This document shows positions 27,647-35,677 of a stretch of DNA of 62,560 nucleotides, one piece after another. Source of the stretch: Dyella flava (GTDB lineage Bacteria > Pseudomonadota > Gammaproteobacteria > Xanthomonadales > Rhodanobacteraceae); NCBI RefSeq assembly GCF_016904955.1, contig NZ_JADIKE010000016.1:1-62560 (forward strand), given 5' to 3'. The stretch's first letter is position 1. Every line of letters begins with the position of its first letter. The notes under the pieces are model-generated. The model made no database searches, was not told the DNA's origin, and saw only the letters and a list, made by a program, of their open reading frames with translations. Position numbers and translations under genes: made by a program.

Positions 27647-27715
27647 GGATGCTCTGATCTATTCCACGCATCCGGCATGGCGTTTGGCGCGATACGCGAT
27701 GGGCAAAAATGAAAG

Positions 27716-27742
27716 CGGCGCATCACCCGGGGCGACGCGCCG
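27716..27742 (-). terminator. Probable terminator of ppa
   Basis: On the minus strand CGGCGC...GCGCCG with a 15-nt loop is followed by CTTTCATTTTTG. It lies ~25 nt after the ppa stop; the interrupted U-tract lowers certainty. Confidence 0.45.
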
Positions 27743-27768
27743 TTCCGTAGCTGCGGAGCTTCAGGAAC

Positions 27769-28305
27769 TCAGTCTTTGCTCTGCTTGTGGCGCTCGATGC
27801 CGGCGAGGATTTCGGCCTTGGCTTCCTCGGCGCCCACCCAGCCTTCGACCTTCACCCACTTACCCTTCTCGAGATCCTTGTAGTGCTCGAAGAAGTGGCC
27901 GATGCGCTCCAGCCAGTGGCCCGACACACCCTTGATGTCTTCGATATGGGCGTAGCCCGGGAAGATCTTCTTCGACGGAATCACCACCAGCTTTTCGTCG
28001 CTGCCGGCTTCGTCCGTCATCTTCAGCATGCCGACCGGATGGCAGCGGATCACCGAACCCGGCACCAGCGGCAGCGGCAGGATTACCAGCGCGTCCAGCG
28101 GGTCGCCGTCACCGCCCAGGGTGCCCGGCACATAGCCGTAGTTGCAGGGATAGCGCATGGGGGTGGAAAGGATGCGGTCGACGAAAATCGCGCCGCTGGC
28201 CTTGTCGACTTCATATTTGACCGGCTCGGCATCCTTGGGGATTTCGATGACGACGTTGATTTCGTTCGGCACGTCGCGGCCGGCGCTGACCAGATCCAGG
28301 CCCAT
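27769..28305 (-). CDS. ppa: Soluble inorganic pyrophosphatase (family I)
   Basis: 178 residues from ATG 28305, matching E. coli PPase (176). INVVIEIPKDAEPVKYEVDK opens the fold; RYPCNYGYVPGTLGGDGDPLDALV includes the D-G-D-P-L-D metal signature, and FPGYAHIEDIKG with HFFEHYKDLEKGKWVKV is also diagnostic. It hydrolyses PPi to Pi in the cytoplasm with Mg2+. The same window encodes a membrane H+-pyrophosphatase and a PPi-dependent phosphofructokinase, so PPi is divided between hydrolysis and energy-conserving use. Confidence 0.96.
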   Translation of the reverse strand: MGLDLVSAGRDVPNEINVVIEIPKDAEPVKYEVDKASGAIFVDRILSTPMRYPCNYGYVPGTLGGDGDPLDALVILPLPLVPGSVIRCHPVGMLKMTDEAGSDEKLVVIPSKKIFPGYAHIEDIKGVSGHWLERIGHFFEHYKDLEKGKWVKVEGWVGAEEAKAEILAGIERHKQSKD

Positions 28306-28499
28306 GGGGCACTCCTTACGTCTATCTAAAAGCGGGGAAGCCAATCAGGATACGGCAAAGCTTGCCGCGGCGCACCAAGGCCGGTGTAGGCGTGGCGCAA
28401 TCGCCCGGCCATGCGAGTACGCAATTGTAAAAATGGCATGCGGATTGGCTCTACGCGATGGATGCAGATTGGTCATGGCAGGGCGGTTGGCTGGCGCCT

Positions 28500-28595
28500 A
28501 GCATGCGAACTTGGGCGCGCGGCAGCGCGCCCCGCAAGTGCGCAACTCCCTCATCCCGCGGGACGGTTCCCCCCACGCCGCCCGCGGGCTTTTTG
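28500..28595 (+). ncRNA. Candidate small RNA with C-rich loops and terminator
   Basis: In the 342-nt gap between ppa and the MocR gene, both on the other strand, the + strand can fold into a strong hairpin (GGGCGCGC-GGCA-GCGCGCCC, 28513-28532, extended by ACTTG/CAAGT). An unpaired ACTCCCTCAT follows. A second hairpin of two CCCGCGGG arms (28555-28562 and 28581-28588) has the loop ACGGTTCCCCCCACGCCG and ends in CTTTTTG. Hairpin, C-rich linker and terminator together look like an independent transcript. The 5' end and promoter are not resolved. No known RNA family was recognised, though C-rich-loop sRNAs such as sX13 of Xanthomonas have similar architecture. Confidence 0.4.
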
Positions 28596-28647
28596 TGACG
28601 GGCAGGGCTCGGAGCCGGGTGTGGTCGTCGCAGGTTGGCAGAATCGT

Positions 28648-30081
28648 TCAGCGCGCCTGGAAATGATCCAGACATTGGCCGAAAAGCTGCATGGCCTCGC
28701 GTATTTCCGTGACGGAGAGACTGCAGTAGCCGAGCATCAAGCCGGGCCGTGGTGGTGCGTGCAGATAGAGCGGCGCCATGGGATACAGGCCCAGACCCTG
28801 GTCATGCGCGTAGGCGATCAAGGCGTCGCACCGGGTTTGATCGTAGCCGGGCAGCCATACCACCAGGTGCATGCCGGCCGGCGTATCGGCGATCTCCACG
28901 CGATCTCGCGCATGCTCCTTCAAACCGGCGATCAAGGCTTCGCGGCGTGATTTTAGTTCCTTGCGCGACAGTCGCAGGTGACGCTCAAAACCTCCGTCTT
29001 CCATGAAATGCGCCAATGCCGATTGCTCGATCACCGGACAGGACATGTCGCCAAGGTATTTGGCATTGCGAAAATCCACGCGCAACGCGGCAGGCAAAAC
29101 CATATACGCAAGGCGCAAGCCGCCGAACATCACTTTGGAAAACGTGCCGACATAGATGACGCGGTCGCCATGATCGAGCGAGCGCAAGGCGGGCATCGGT
29201 TGCGATTCGTAACTGAATTCGCCGTCGTAATCGTCTTCAACGATCCAGCACTGATGCTGTTCCGCGTAGCGCAGGAGTTCCTTTCTGCGCTGCAAGGAAA
29301 GAATGCTGCCGGTAGGAAACTGGTGCGACGGGGTGACGTAGATCAGGCGCGGCGATTGCTCGGGAAGTTCGCTGCACAGGATGCCTTGTTCATCCGTACG
29401 TATGGCTACCAGTTCGACGCCATGCGCGACCAGCGCCTGGTGCGCGCCGAAATAATGCGGTTCCTCCAGCACCACGCGATCGCCTTCCTCAAGCAATACG
29501 CGTGAGATGAGCGTAATCGCTTGCTGGGTGCCGCAGACGATCAGCAGGTCATCCGGTTCGGCCTGCACACCGCGACGACGCGCCAGATAATCGCAGGTCT
29601 GCTTGCGCAAGGCGTTCAGGCCGGCAACTTCATTGACCACCAATCGCGTGTAGTTCGCAGCGCGCGCCAGCTCGCGGCCCCACGCATTATTGAGCGCGGG
29701 ATTGACCAGCGGATTGCCGTATTGCAGGTTGTAACGCAGCCCGCGATGGATGCGGGGTATGTCCCAGTTGCGTACCTCACGCGCGCGTTGCGCATAACGG
29801 GAAGGCGCCGGGATGGATGTTTCGGCATGGTGATTGCACGGTCTGGCTTGCAGATCGCTGACGTAGCTGCCGGAACCGACCCGGCCGGCGATAAAACCCT
29901 CCGCGCGCAGCTGCTCGTAAGCGGCCAGCACGGTGGTACGCGAAAGATCCAGTTCGTCCGCCAGTTCGCGCGTGGGCGGCAATTGCGTGCCCGCGGCAAT
30001 GCGGCCGTCCAGAATGGATGCTTTCAAGGCTCGCGTGAGTTGGTCATACAGCGGCCCACGGCCGTCGAGTTCCAGGTACAC
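28648..30081 (-). CDS. MocR-type (GntR HTH + aminotransferase I fold) PLP-dependent regulator
   Basis: 477 residues from GTG 30081, which has GGAGG 7 nt upstream; an in-frame TTG at 30117 is less likely. Residues 1-75 are a GntR winged helix (LYDQLTRALKASILDGRIAAG, LPPTRELADELDLSRTTVLAAYEQL). Residues ~110-470 have the fold-type I aminotransferase domain with IVEDDYDGEFSYES and the Schiff-base lysine in YVGTFSKVMFGG. Known relatives (PdxR, GabR, TauR) sense PLP or amine adducts. The repeat at 30114-30145 upstream is a likely operator. The controlled gene is not obvious; the neighbour at 30351 and the candidate RNA are options. Confidence 0.88.
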   Translation of the reverse strand: MYLELDGRGPLYDQLTRALKASILDGRIAAGTQLPPTRELADELDLSRTTVLAAYEQLRAEGFIAGRVGSGSYVSDLQARPCNHHAETSIPAPSRYAQRAREVRNWDIPRIHRGLRYNLQYGNPLVNPALNNAWGRELARAANYTRLVVNEVAGLNALRKQTCDYLARRRGVQAEPDDLLIVCGTQQAITLISRVLLEEGDRVVLEEPHYFGAHQALVAHGVELVAIRTDEQGILCSELPEQSPRLIYVTPSHQFPTGSILSLQRRKELLRYAEQHQCWIVEDDYDGEFSYESQPMPALRSLDHGDRVIYVGTFSKVMFGGLRLAYMVLPAALRVDFRNAKYLGDMSCPVIEQSALAHFMEDGGFERHLRLSRKELKSRREALIAGLKEHARDRVEIADTPAGMHLVVWLPGYDQTRCDALIAYAHDQGLGLYPMAPLYLHAPPRPGLMLGYCSLSVTEIREAMQLFGQCLDHFQAR

Positions 30082-30113
30082 GCCACGTCCTCCAGTTGGG
30101 ATGACAGGTCCTT

Positions 30114-30145
30114 GCAATTGGCTCTAAGAAAATACGAGCAATTGG
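30114..30145. promoter_or_regulatory. Direct repeat GCAATTGG-N16-GCAATTGG, candidate MocR operator
   Basis: Two identical 8-bp units start 24 nt apart just upstream of the MocR gene. Head-to-tail half-sites about two helical turns apart are the known binding pattern of MocR-type regulators. The second copy overlaps a possible -35 (TTGGTT, 30142-30147) of a rightward promoter whose -10 would be GAATAC (30165-30170). Confidence 0.5.
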
Positions 30146-30176
30146 TTATGGAGGGAACGTTACTGAATACCTAGTC

Positions 30177-30305
30177 TGGCGTTGCGCGGGGTTCCGGAGC
30201 GAACCCTGTGCCGGCTCTACCCCAGGCCGGCAGACACGGCGGCGTGCTCCCTCACGTCCCGCACCCGCGGGATGGCCAACTCTCACGGCCATCCCGCGGT
30301 TTTTG
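30177..30305 (+). ncRNA. Candidate small RNA with four hairpins and a strong terminator
   Basis: Successive hairpins can be drawn: GGGTTC/GAACCC (30189-30206); GCCGGC/GCCGGC with loop TCTACCCCAG (30210-30231); CGTG/CACG with loop CTCCCT (30243-30256). Last comes a perfect 13-bp stem CCGCGGGATGGCC/GGCCATCCCGCGG (30265-30299) followed by five T, an excellent terminator. No + strand gene lies upstream, so the terminator needs a local transcript; a weak promoter can be drawn at 30142-30170. It shares CTCCCTCA with the candidate at 28500. C-rich loops could pair with Shine-Dalgarno sequences. Alternatively it is a leader of the downstream membrane gene with premature termination. Confidence 0.45.
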
Positions 30306-30350
30306 GGCGAGCGCGTAAAGCGACCACCTATCGCACATGAGTCAGGACGA

Positions 30351-30854
30351 ATGCCGACACCTCAGGCCGATCATCACACGCTGCTTGATCTCCCACCACC
30401 TCGCCGAGCCTGGCTGCCCATCGCAGCGATAGCTTTCTTGCTGGCCACGGTGGATCTGATTTTTGCCTGTAGCTACTGGCAGCGGCTTTACGGCCTGCCA
30501 CCGTCGCGACTGGTGCAAAACATTGCTTCAGGCCTGCTCGGCAAGGCGGCTTTTGCAGGCGGTAGCAACACGGTGTTGCTGGGCCTGCTGCTGCAATACG
30601 CCATGATGTCGGTGATGGTGGGCGTGTATTACCTGCTCAGTCGGCGATTTGCCGGGCTGCGCAGGTATCCCTGGCGCTACGGTTCGCTATACGGCGTGAT
30701 GCTCTACATCGTCATGAATGACATCGTGCTGCCGCTGTCGGCCGCACCGAAAGCGCCGTTCGTGATGAGCTGGATTTTTGCCAGCATCGTGATGCACGTG
30801 TTGATCGGACTAGCATCGGCGCATAGTGCGCGCTGGGCAGCCAGCCGTGGGTGA
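30351..30854 (+). CDS. Hypothetical four-helix membrane protein
   Basis: 167 residues from ATG 30351 (CAGGA just upstream). Four hydrophobic segments are visible: WLPIAAIAFLLATVDLIFAC, LLGLLLQYAMMSVMVGVYYLL, a segment around YGSLYGVMLYIVM, and FVMSWIFASIVMHVLIGLAS. The pattern resembles small uncharacterised DUF1440/YagU-like membrane proteins, but I cannot assign a family securely. The terminator of the candidate RNA lies 46 nt upstream, so expression may depend on read-through. Confidence 0.7.
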   Translation: MPTPQADHHTLLDLPPPRRAWLPIAAIAFLLATVDLIFACSYWQRLYGLPPSRLVQNIASGLLGKAAFAGGSNTVLLGLLLQYAMMSVMVGVYYLLSRRFAGLRRYPWRYGSLYGVMLYIVMNDIVLPLSAAPKAPFVMSWIFASIVMHVLIGLASAHSARWAASRG

Positions 30855-30864
30855 GGCGCTGCAG

Positions 30865-31719
30865 CTAGCTTCGCGATGACTTTTGAAGCGGCCGCTCGCG
30901 CAGCCACTTGGTCGCAATCCACTTCTCGCCCTTCTGCACCGGCAGGCCGGCGTGCAGCGACGCAGTATCGCCTGTGTCGTAGGCGAAATAGACGGCTGAA
31001 CCGCGCAGCGCGGTTACCGTCAGTCCGATCTCGGGAAATGCAGTGCCGCCGCCCGAGTCAGGCGTGTTGAGATACATCACCAGACTGGCGATGCGCTGAC
31101 CACCTTTTGCGGTGATAGCCGCAAAGCCGGGTTGCTCCGGATCGAACCAATCGTAGTGCGGCTCGTACTGCTGGCCGGGCAGGTAATGCAGCACCTGCAA
31201 ACCTTCCCCATGATCGATGGGAAGGCTCAGCAGGGTCGCGATACGTTGTTCGATGCGCTTGATCAACGGCGATTCGCCGATGGTGAAGAACATGCCTTCG
31301 CTGGTGCGGCGCGCATCGATCTGTTGCTTGCCGGAGCTATCGACCGTCTTGGCGCGTTGCAGGCGCGGTCGGGATTCGGCGATCAGCGCTTCGCATTCTT
31401 CTGGCGACAGCAAGTTGTTGAGCACGCGCACCGTCGGTGATTCGACACTCAGCGCGACATCGATCGTCCGCCCATCCACCGAGACCTGCGGTGCTTCCGG
31501 ATGTCGCGTACGCCGCCCCGGCTGGGCTTTCGGCTGCGTATGCGCATCGAGCGCCGTGATCGGCATGTTGAGCACGCTGGCGACGATGCTGCGGCTTTGC
31601 CGCGGGTCGTAGCCGGTTTCCTGCATCAGCTTGAGGACGGCTTCGACACTGTGGCCGGCGCGGGTGGTGGAGAGGATCCACTCGCGGAGTTCTGGGCGGA
31701 TCGGGGGGCGCGATGTCAT
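30865..31719 (-). CDS. 2OG-Fe(II) oxygenase, prolyl 4-hydroxylase-like
   Basis: 284 residues. The N-terminal ~60 residues form a small helical region. The C-terminal double-stranded beta-helix contains HYLPGQQYEPHYDWFDPEQ (Fe ligands His and Asp in H-x-D), RIASLVMYLNTPDSGGGTAFPEIG, and then HAGLPVQKGEKWIATKW with the distal His and the 2-oxoglutarate-binding Lys. These are the P4Hc motifs. The substrate is probably a protein prolyl residue (EF-Tu or a surface protein in other bacteria), but that cannot be read here. Confidence 0.9.
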   Translation of the reverse strand: MTSRPPIRPELREWILSTTRAGHSVEAVLKLMQETGYDPRQSRSIVASVLNMPITALDAHTQPKAQPGRRTRHPEAPQVSVDGRTIDVALSVESPTVRVLNNLLSPEECEALIAESRPRLQRAKTVDSSGKQQIDARRTSEGMFFTIGESPLIKRIEQRIATLLSLPIDHGEGLQVLHYLPGQQYEPHYDWFDPEQPGFAAITAKGGQRIASLVMYLNTPDSGGGTAFPEIGLTVTALRGSAVYFAYDTGDTASLHAGLPVQKGEKWIATKWLRERPLQKSSRS

Positions 31720-31792
31720 GGCGAGAAACAGGGGGAAGGGAAACGGCGAGGGGCATTCTATCCCCTCGCCACCTATCCCTCATTCCTGCGGG

Positions 31793-33916
31793 TTACTCCA
31801 GCCGATCCCACAGGAAGTCATAGGCCAGCGCATGCAGGTAGGCGGCCTGCTTGTTGTCGGCGCCGCCGCCGTGGCCGCCTTCGGTGTTCTCGAAGAACCA
31901 GACGTTCTTGTAGCCCATGCCTTCCATCTTGGCGGCCATCTTGCGGGCCTGTACCGGGCCTACGCGATCATCGCTGGTGGCGGTATAGAACAGCACCGCA
32001 GGGTAATGCATGCCGGGTTTGACGTTCTGGTAGGGCGAGAACTGCTTGATGAAGGCCCACTGTTTGGGATCGTCCGGATTGCCGTATTCGGCGATCCAGG
32101 AAGTGCCGGCGGACAGGTGGATGTAGCGCTTCATGTCGAGCAGCGGCACTTCGCAGGCAATCGCGCCGAACAATTGCGGGTAGAGCGTGAGCATGTTGCC
32201 CATCAGCAGCCCACCGTTGCTGCCGCCCTCCGCGCCCAGATGAGCGGGCGAGGTGACGCCGCGCTTGATGAGGTCTTCCGCCACGGCGGCGAAGTCTTCA
32301 TAGGCACGCAGACGATTCGCCTGCAAGGCGGCCTGATGCCAGCGCGGTCCGTATTCGCCGCCGCCACGAATGTTGGCAACCACGTAGACACCGCCGCGTG
32401 ACAGCCATGCGCGACCCACGCTGCCGCTGTAGGACGGTTGCAGGGAGACTTCGAAACCGCCGTAGCCGTAGAGCAGCGTGCGGTTACGGCCATCAAGTTT
32501 GAGGTCCTTCGGGGCGATCTCGAAGTAGGGCACCTTCGTTCCGTCTTTGGAAGTTACGAAGTGCTGGCTTACCTCGAGCTTCGATGCGTCGAAGAAGGCC
32601 GGACTCTGCTTGATGACTTGCGCCGGGCCTTCGCCAAGCACACCGCGTTCCAGCGACGACGGATTGAGGAAGCCGGTTACGCTGAGCCAGTATTCGTCAG
32701 TGTTGTCCGGATCGGTGTCGATCACGGAGATCGTGCTGAAGGTCGGTGCACCGGGCACATCCTCGCGCGCCCAGTTGCCTGTGGCTCGCGGGGTCAACAC
32801 GTCGATGCGGCTTTTCACATCGTCCATGATGTCGAGGATGAGGTGATGGCGCGTCCATGAATAACCCGACAGCGCGGTGTGCGCATCCGGCGCAAACAGC
32901 GTGACGAACTGGCGCTTGCCGGCGATGAAGTCGTCGTACTTGATCGCGATCAATGCGCCAGAAGGATAGGTGGCGCCGCCAACCGTCCAGGTGCTGCGAA
33001 GCAGCACGAGCAACCATTCGCGATGCGGATCGGCGGTCGCATCGCTGGGCACATCGAGATGGATCAGCTTGCCGTTGTTGAGCTGGTAGGTATCGCTGTG
33101 GAAAAAATCGTGCGCGACGGTGACAAAGTCACGTTCGAAACCGGGCGTGCGGTCGTGCGAGGCGGCGATCACAAGATCATCGGCTTTGCCTTCGTAAACG
33201 GTCGTGGCGGCGCTGAGCGGCGTGCCACGCGTCCATAGTTTGGCAATGCGTGGATAGCTCGACGTGGTCATCGAGCCAGGGCCGAAATCGGTGCCGACGA
33301 AGAGATGGTTCTCATCGATCCAGCTCGCCTGGGTCTTGGCGACGGCAAGCTCGAAGCCGCCTTTCACGAAGGACTTGCTGGGAATATCGAACTCGCGCAC
33401 TTCGATCGCATCGCCACCGTCCGGCGACAGGCTGAGCAGGCAGCGGTTGTAGTCCGGCTTCAGGCAATCGCTGCCCTTGAACACCCAGCGCTTGCCTTCG
33501 GCCTGGTTGAGCGCGTCGATATCCAGCAGCACCTCCCACTTGGGATCGGCCTTGCGGTATTCGTCCAGCGTGGTACGGCGCCAGAGGCCGCGTGGATGGG
33601 CCTTGTCCTGCCAGAAGTTGTAGAGGTAGTTGCCGCGGCGCGCGACGTAGGGAATGCGCGCGTCGGAGTCGAGCACTTCCAGGATGCGATCGCGCGTTTG
33701 CGCGAATTCGGGGCTGTCTGCGAATTGCTTTTGGGTGATCGTGTTCTGGGTTTTTACCCAGTCCATCGCGCGTTCACCGTGGACGTCCTCCAGCCAAAGA
33801 TAGGGATCGTCGCTGCTGGCGGCCATGCCGGGCGCCGAGGTGTCATGTGCCTGAGTCATGCCGCCCATTATGACGGCAAACGCCAGCGCCAGCCGGACCG
33901 ATGTCTTCAAGCTCAT
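31793..33916 (-). CDS. Prolyl oligopeptidase-family serine peptidase (S9A)
   Basis: 707 residues from ATG 33916 with GGAGGG upstream; the frame runs further 5' without similarity. A signal peptide (LALAFAVIMGGMTQAHD) directs export. DDPYLWLEDVHGERAMDWV opens the beta-propeller. The C-terminal hydrolase domain has LLYGYGGFEVSLQPSYSGSV, ANIRGGGEYGPRWHQAA, GGSNGGLLMGNML (nucleophile Ser), TSDDRVGPVQARKMAAKM (Asp) and EGGHGGGADN (His). It cleaves short proline-containing peptides in the periplasm. Length and triad are intact. Confidence 0.93.
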   Translation of the reverse strand: MSLKTSVRLALAFAVIMGGMTQAHDTSAPGMAASSDDPYLWLEDVHGERAMDWVKTQNTITQKQFADSPEFAQTRDRILEVLDSDARIPYVARRGNYLYNFWQDKAHPRGLWRRTTLDEYRKADPKWEVLLDIDALNQAEGKRWVFKGSDCLKPDYNRCLLSLSPDGGDAIEVREFDIPSKSFVKGGFELAVAKTQASWIDENHLFVGTDFGPGSMTTSSYPRIAKLWTRGTPLSAATTVYEGKADDLVIAASHDRTPGFERDFVTVAHDFFHSDTYQLNNGKLIHLDVPSDATADPHREWLLVLLRSTWTVGGATYPSGALIAIKYDDFIAGKRQFVTLFAPDAHTALSGYSWTRHHLILDIMDDVKSRIDVLTPRATGNWAREDVPGAPTFSTISVIDTDPDNTDEYWLSVTGFLNPSSLERGVLGEGPAQVIKQSPAFFDASKLEVSQHFVTSKDGTKVPYFEIAPKDLKLDGRNRTLLYGYGGFEVSLQPSYSGSVGRAWLSRGGVYVVANIRGGGEYGPRWHQAALQANRLRAYEDFAAVAEDLIKRGVTSPAHLGAEGGSNGGLLMGNMLTLYPQLFGAIACEVPLLDMKRYIHLSAGTSWIAEYGNPDDPKQWAFIKQFSPYQNVKPGMHYPAVLFYTATSDDRVGPVQARKMAAKMEGMGYKNVWFFENTEGGHGGGADNKQAAYLHALAYDFLWDRLE

Positions 33917-34037
33917 GCCTACCCTCCGTGATGTGCGCGATCCCTCCGTCGCGCGGAAGCTCCAGCATGCACGTTCCCGAAAAAAGCGCCAGTGAGGGAC
34001 GTCAGCCGAAGCCGCCGAAGTGGTCGTTTTTGGGGTA

Positions 34038-35543
34038 TCAGGCTCGGCCTTGCAGGGTTGGGGTTGCACGGAAGGGGTGCGGCGCGAGTTTTCGCGCCTT
34101 GGGCAACGCATGCGCCATGCGCCGCACCGCTTCGTCGATTTCCTTCTCGTCGAGATAGCTGAAACCCAGGCGCGTGTAAGGCTGTTCGCGTTGCTGGAAG
34201 TCGTAGCGCTTGCCATGGAGCAATTGCACGCCGTGCCTGGCTCCTTCACGGATCCAGGCGGAAAGATCGATGGAGTCATCCACACGTGCCCATAAACCCA
34301 TGCCGCCTTCGGGAATACGAAAGCGCAAAGCACCACCCAGGTGCCGGGTCAGCGCATCGACCAACGCATCGCGCCGCGTACCGTAGACACGCCGCATGCG
34401 GCGTACATGGCGAAGCAGTTCGCCGTCTTCGAACAACTCGGCGATGGCGCTTTCCATCGCGACATCGCTGCGCGCATCGCTAGTGGCGCGTAGCGAGGCC
34501 AGCTGTGTGAACACGGACGGTGGCGCCAACACGAAGCCCGTGCTGATACCGGGCGCCAGCAAGTTGGCCAGTGAGCCGATATAAATCACATTCGCGCGTC
34601 CTGGACCTGACGCAATCGGAAGCACCGGTTTGCCGGCGTAATGAAACTCGTGATCGTAGTCATCTTCGATGATGGCGAAGCCGTGCGACAACGCCAGCTG
34701 CGCCAGGCGCGCGCGTCGTTGTTGCGACATCACGCTGGTGGTTGGAAATTGATGGTGGGGTGTGAGAAACACGGCACGAATGCTTTGCCTGGATAGCAGT
34801 GCTTCCAATGCTTCCACATCGAGTCCGTTTTCATCGAGCGGCACCGGGATCAGCGTGGCGCCCGTCAGGCTCAGCATGTTCCACGCTGGTGGATAACCGA
34901 ACGCTTCCACGGCGACCACATCGCCCGGCCGCAACAGCATACGTGCGACCAGATCGATCGCTTGTTCCAGACTTCGCGTCACCATCAGGCAATCGGGCGT
35001 TGCGGGCAAGCCACGGGTGCTGCCGAGCATATTGGCGAGTTCTTCGCGCAAACGGCGGTGACCGCATGGATCGGCATAGCCGAGCAGCGAGTGACCGCGC
35101 TGCGCAATCGCGCGACGGAATGCGCGCGTGAGTGCGGCGGCGGGAAACAGGCGCGTATCCGGCAAGCCGTTTGCAATGAACAGCGTACCCGGCGCCGGTG
35201 CAACGACGGATGGCGCTGCGGAGGCTGGTGCGGCAAGTGGGTAGGTTGGCGTGTCGCTGGTGGGGGCAACGGTGTGCGTAACCGTGTGCATGGGTGTGGC
35301 GACGAAGGTGCCGCCACCCACGCGTGTGCTCACCAGGCCTTCGGCAACGAGTTCTTCGTAGCCGGCCACCACCGTATTGCGATTGATCGACAGCTGCTGG
35401 GCCAGTTCGCGCGTGCCCGGCAGGGGTTCGCCGGCTTTCAGCCTTCCGCTGCGGATGTCGCCCGCAATCGCGTTGGCGAGCTGCAGAAAGATCGGCAGTT
35501 CGTGTTTGGGGTCGAGCGCGATGGTCAATTCCCAGCGGCGCAT
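34038..35543 (-). CDS. MocR-type regulator lacking the PLP lysine
   Basis: 501 residues from ATG 35543. The GntR HTH (PIFLQLANAIAGDIRSGRLKAG, GTRELAQQLSINRNTVVAGYEEL) and the aminotransferase-like domain (SLEQAIDLVARMLLRPGDVV, IIEDDYDHEFHYAG) are clear. At the cofactor site, however, the usual TFSK is replaced by SLAN (VIYIGSLANLLAPG); the codon is AAC. A classical Schiff base with PLP is therefore impossible, so it may sense another ligand or be ligand-independent. It faces the HAF-repeat gene across a 134-nt region containing a 10-bp inverted repeat, its likely operator. Confidence 0.87.
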   Translation of the reverse strand: MRRWELTIALDPKHELPIFLQLANAIAGDIRSGRLKAGEPLPGTRELAQQLSINRNTVVAGYEELVAEGLVSTRVGGGTFVATPMHTVTHTVAPTSDTPTYPLAAPASAAPSVVAPAPGTLFIANGLPDTRLFPAAALTRAFRRAIAQRGHSLLGYADPCGHRRLREELANMLGSTRGLPATPDCLMVTRSLEQAIDLVARMLLRPGDVVAVEAFGYPPAWNMLSLTGATLIPVPLDENGLDVEALEALLSRQSIRAVFLTPHHQFPTTSVMSQQRRARLAQLALSHGFAIIEDDYDHEFHYAGKPVLPIASGPGRANVIYIGSLANLLAPGISTGFVLAPPSVFTQLASLRATSDARSDVAMESAIAELFEDGELLRHVRRMRRVYGTRRDALVDALTRHLGGALRFRIPEGGMGLWARVDDSIDLSAWIREGARHGVQLLHGKRYDFQQREQPYTRLGFSYLDEKEIDEAVRRMAHALPKARKLAPHPFRATPTLQGRA

Positions 35544-35563
35544 GACCCGACTATACGCGCGAA

Positions 35564-35610
35564 CCGGACTAGCCGGTATCGCCAAAGTGGCGCTTTTCCA
35601 GCTAGTCCGG
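35564..35610. promoter_or_regulatory. Inverted repeat CCGGACTAGC...GCTAGTCCGG, candidate operator
   Basis: Perfect 10-bp arms at 35564-35573 and 35601-35610 enclose a small dyad GCCAAAGTGGC. It lies 20 nt upstream of the MocR-type start and in the promoter region of the divergent HAF gene, a natural place for shared control. Confidence 0.5.
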
Positions 35611-35620
35611 AGTGACCAAG

Positions 35621-35648
35621 CTACAGCCGTTCGTCCCCACGGCTGTAG
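35621..35648 (+). promoter_or_regulatory. 5'-UTR hairpin before the HAF-repeat gene
   Basis: CTACAGCCGT (35621-35630) and ACGGCTGTAG (35639-35648) are perfect complements with an 8-nt loop, ending 30 nt before the ATG. It could stabilise or regulate the mRNA, or be a second operator dyad. Confidence 0.4.
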
Positions 35649-35677
35649 GTCGTTACAACTGATTGAAGGAGCATCCC

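Noticed and set aside
33917..34336. 5' extension of the prolyl oligopeptidase frame into the MocR-type gene
   Set aside because: Signal peptide and ribosome site place the start at 33916; the extension has no similarity.
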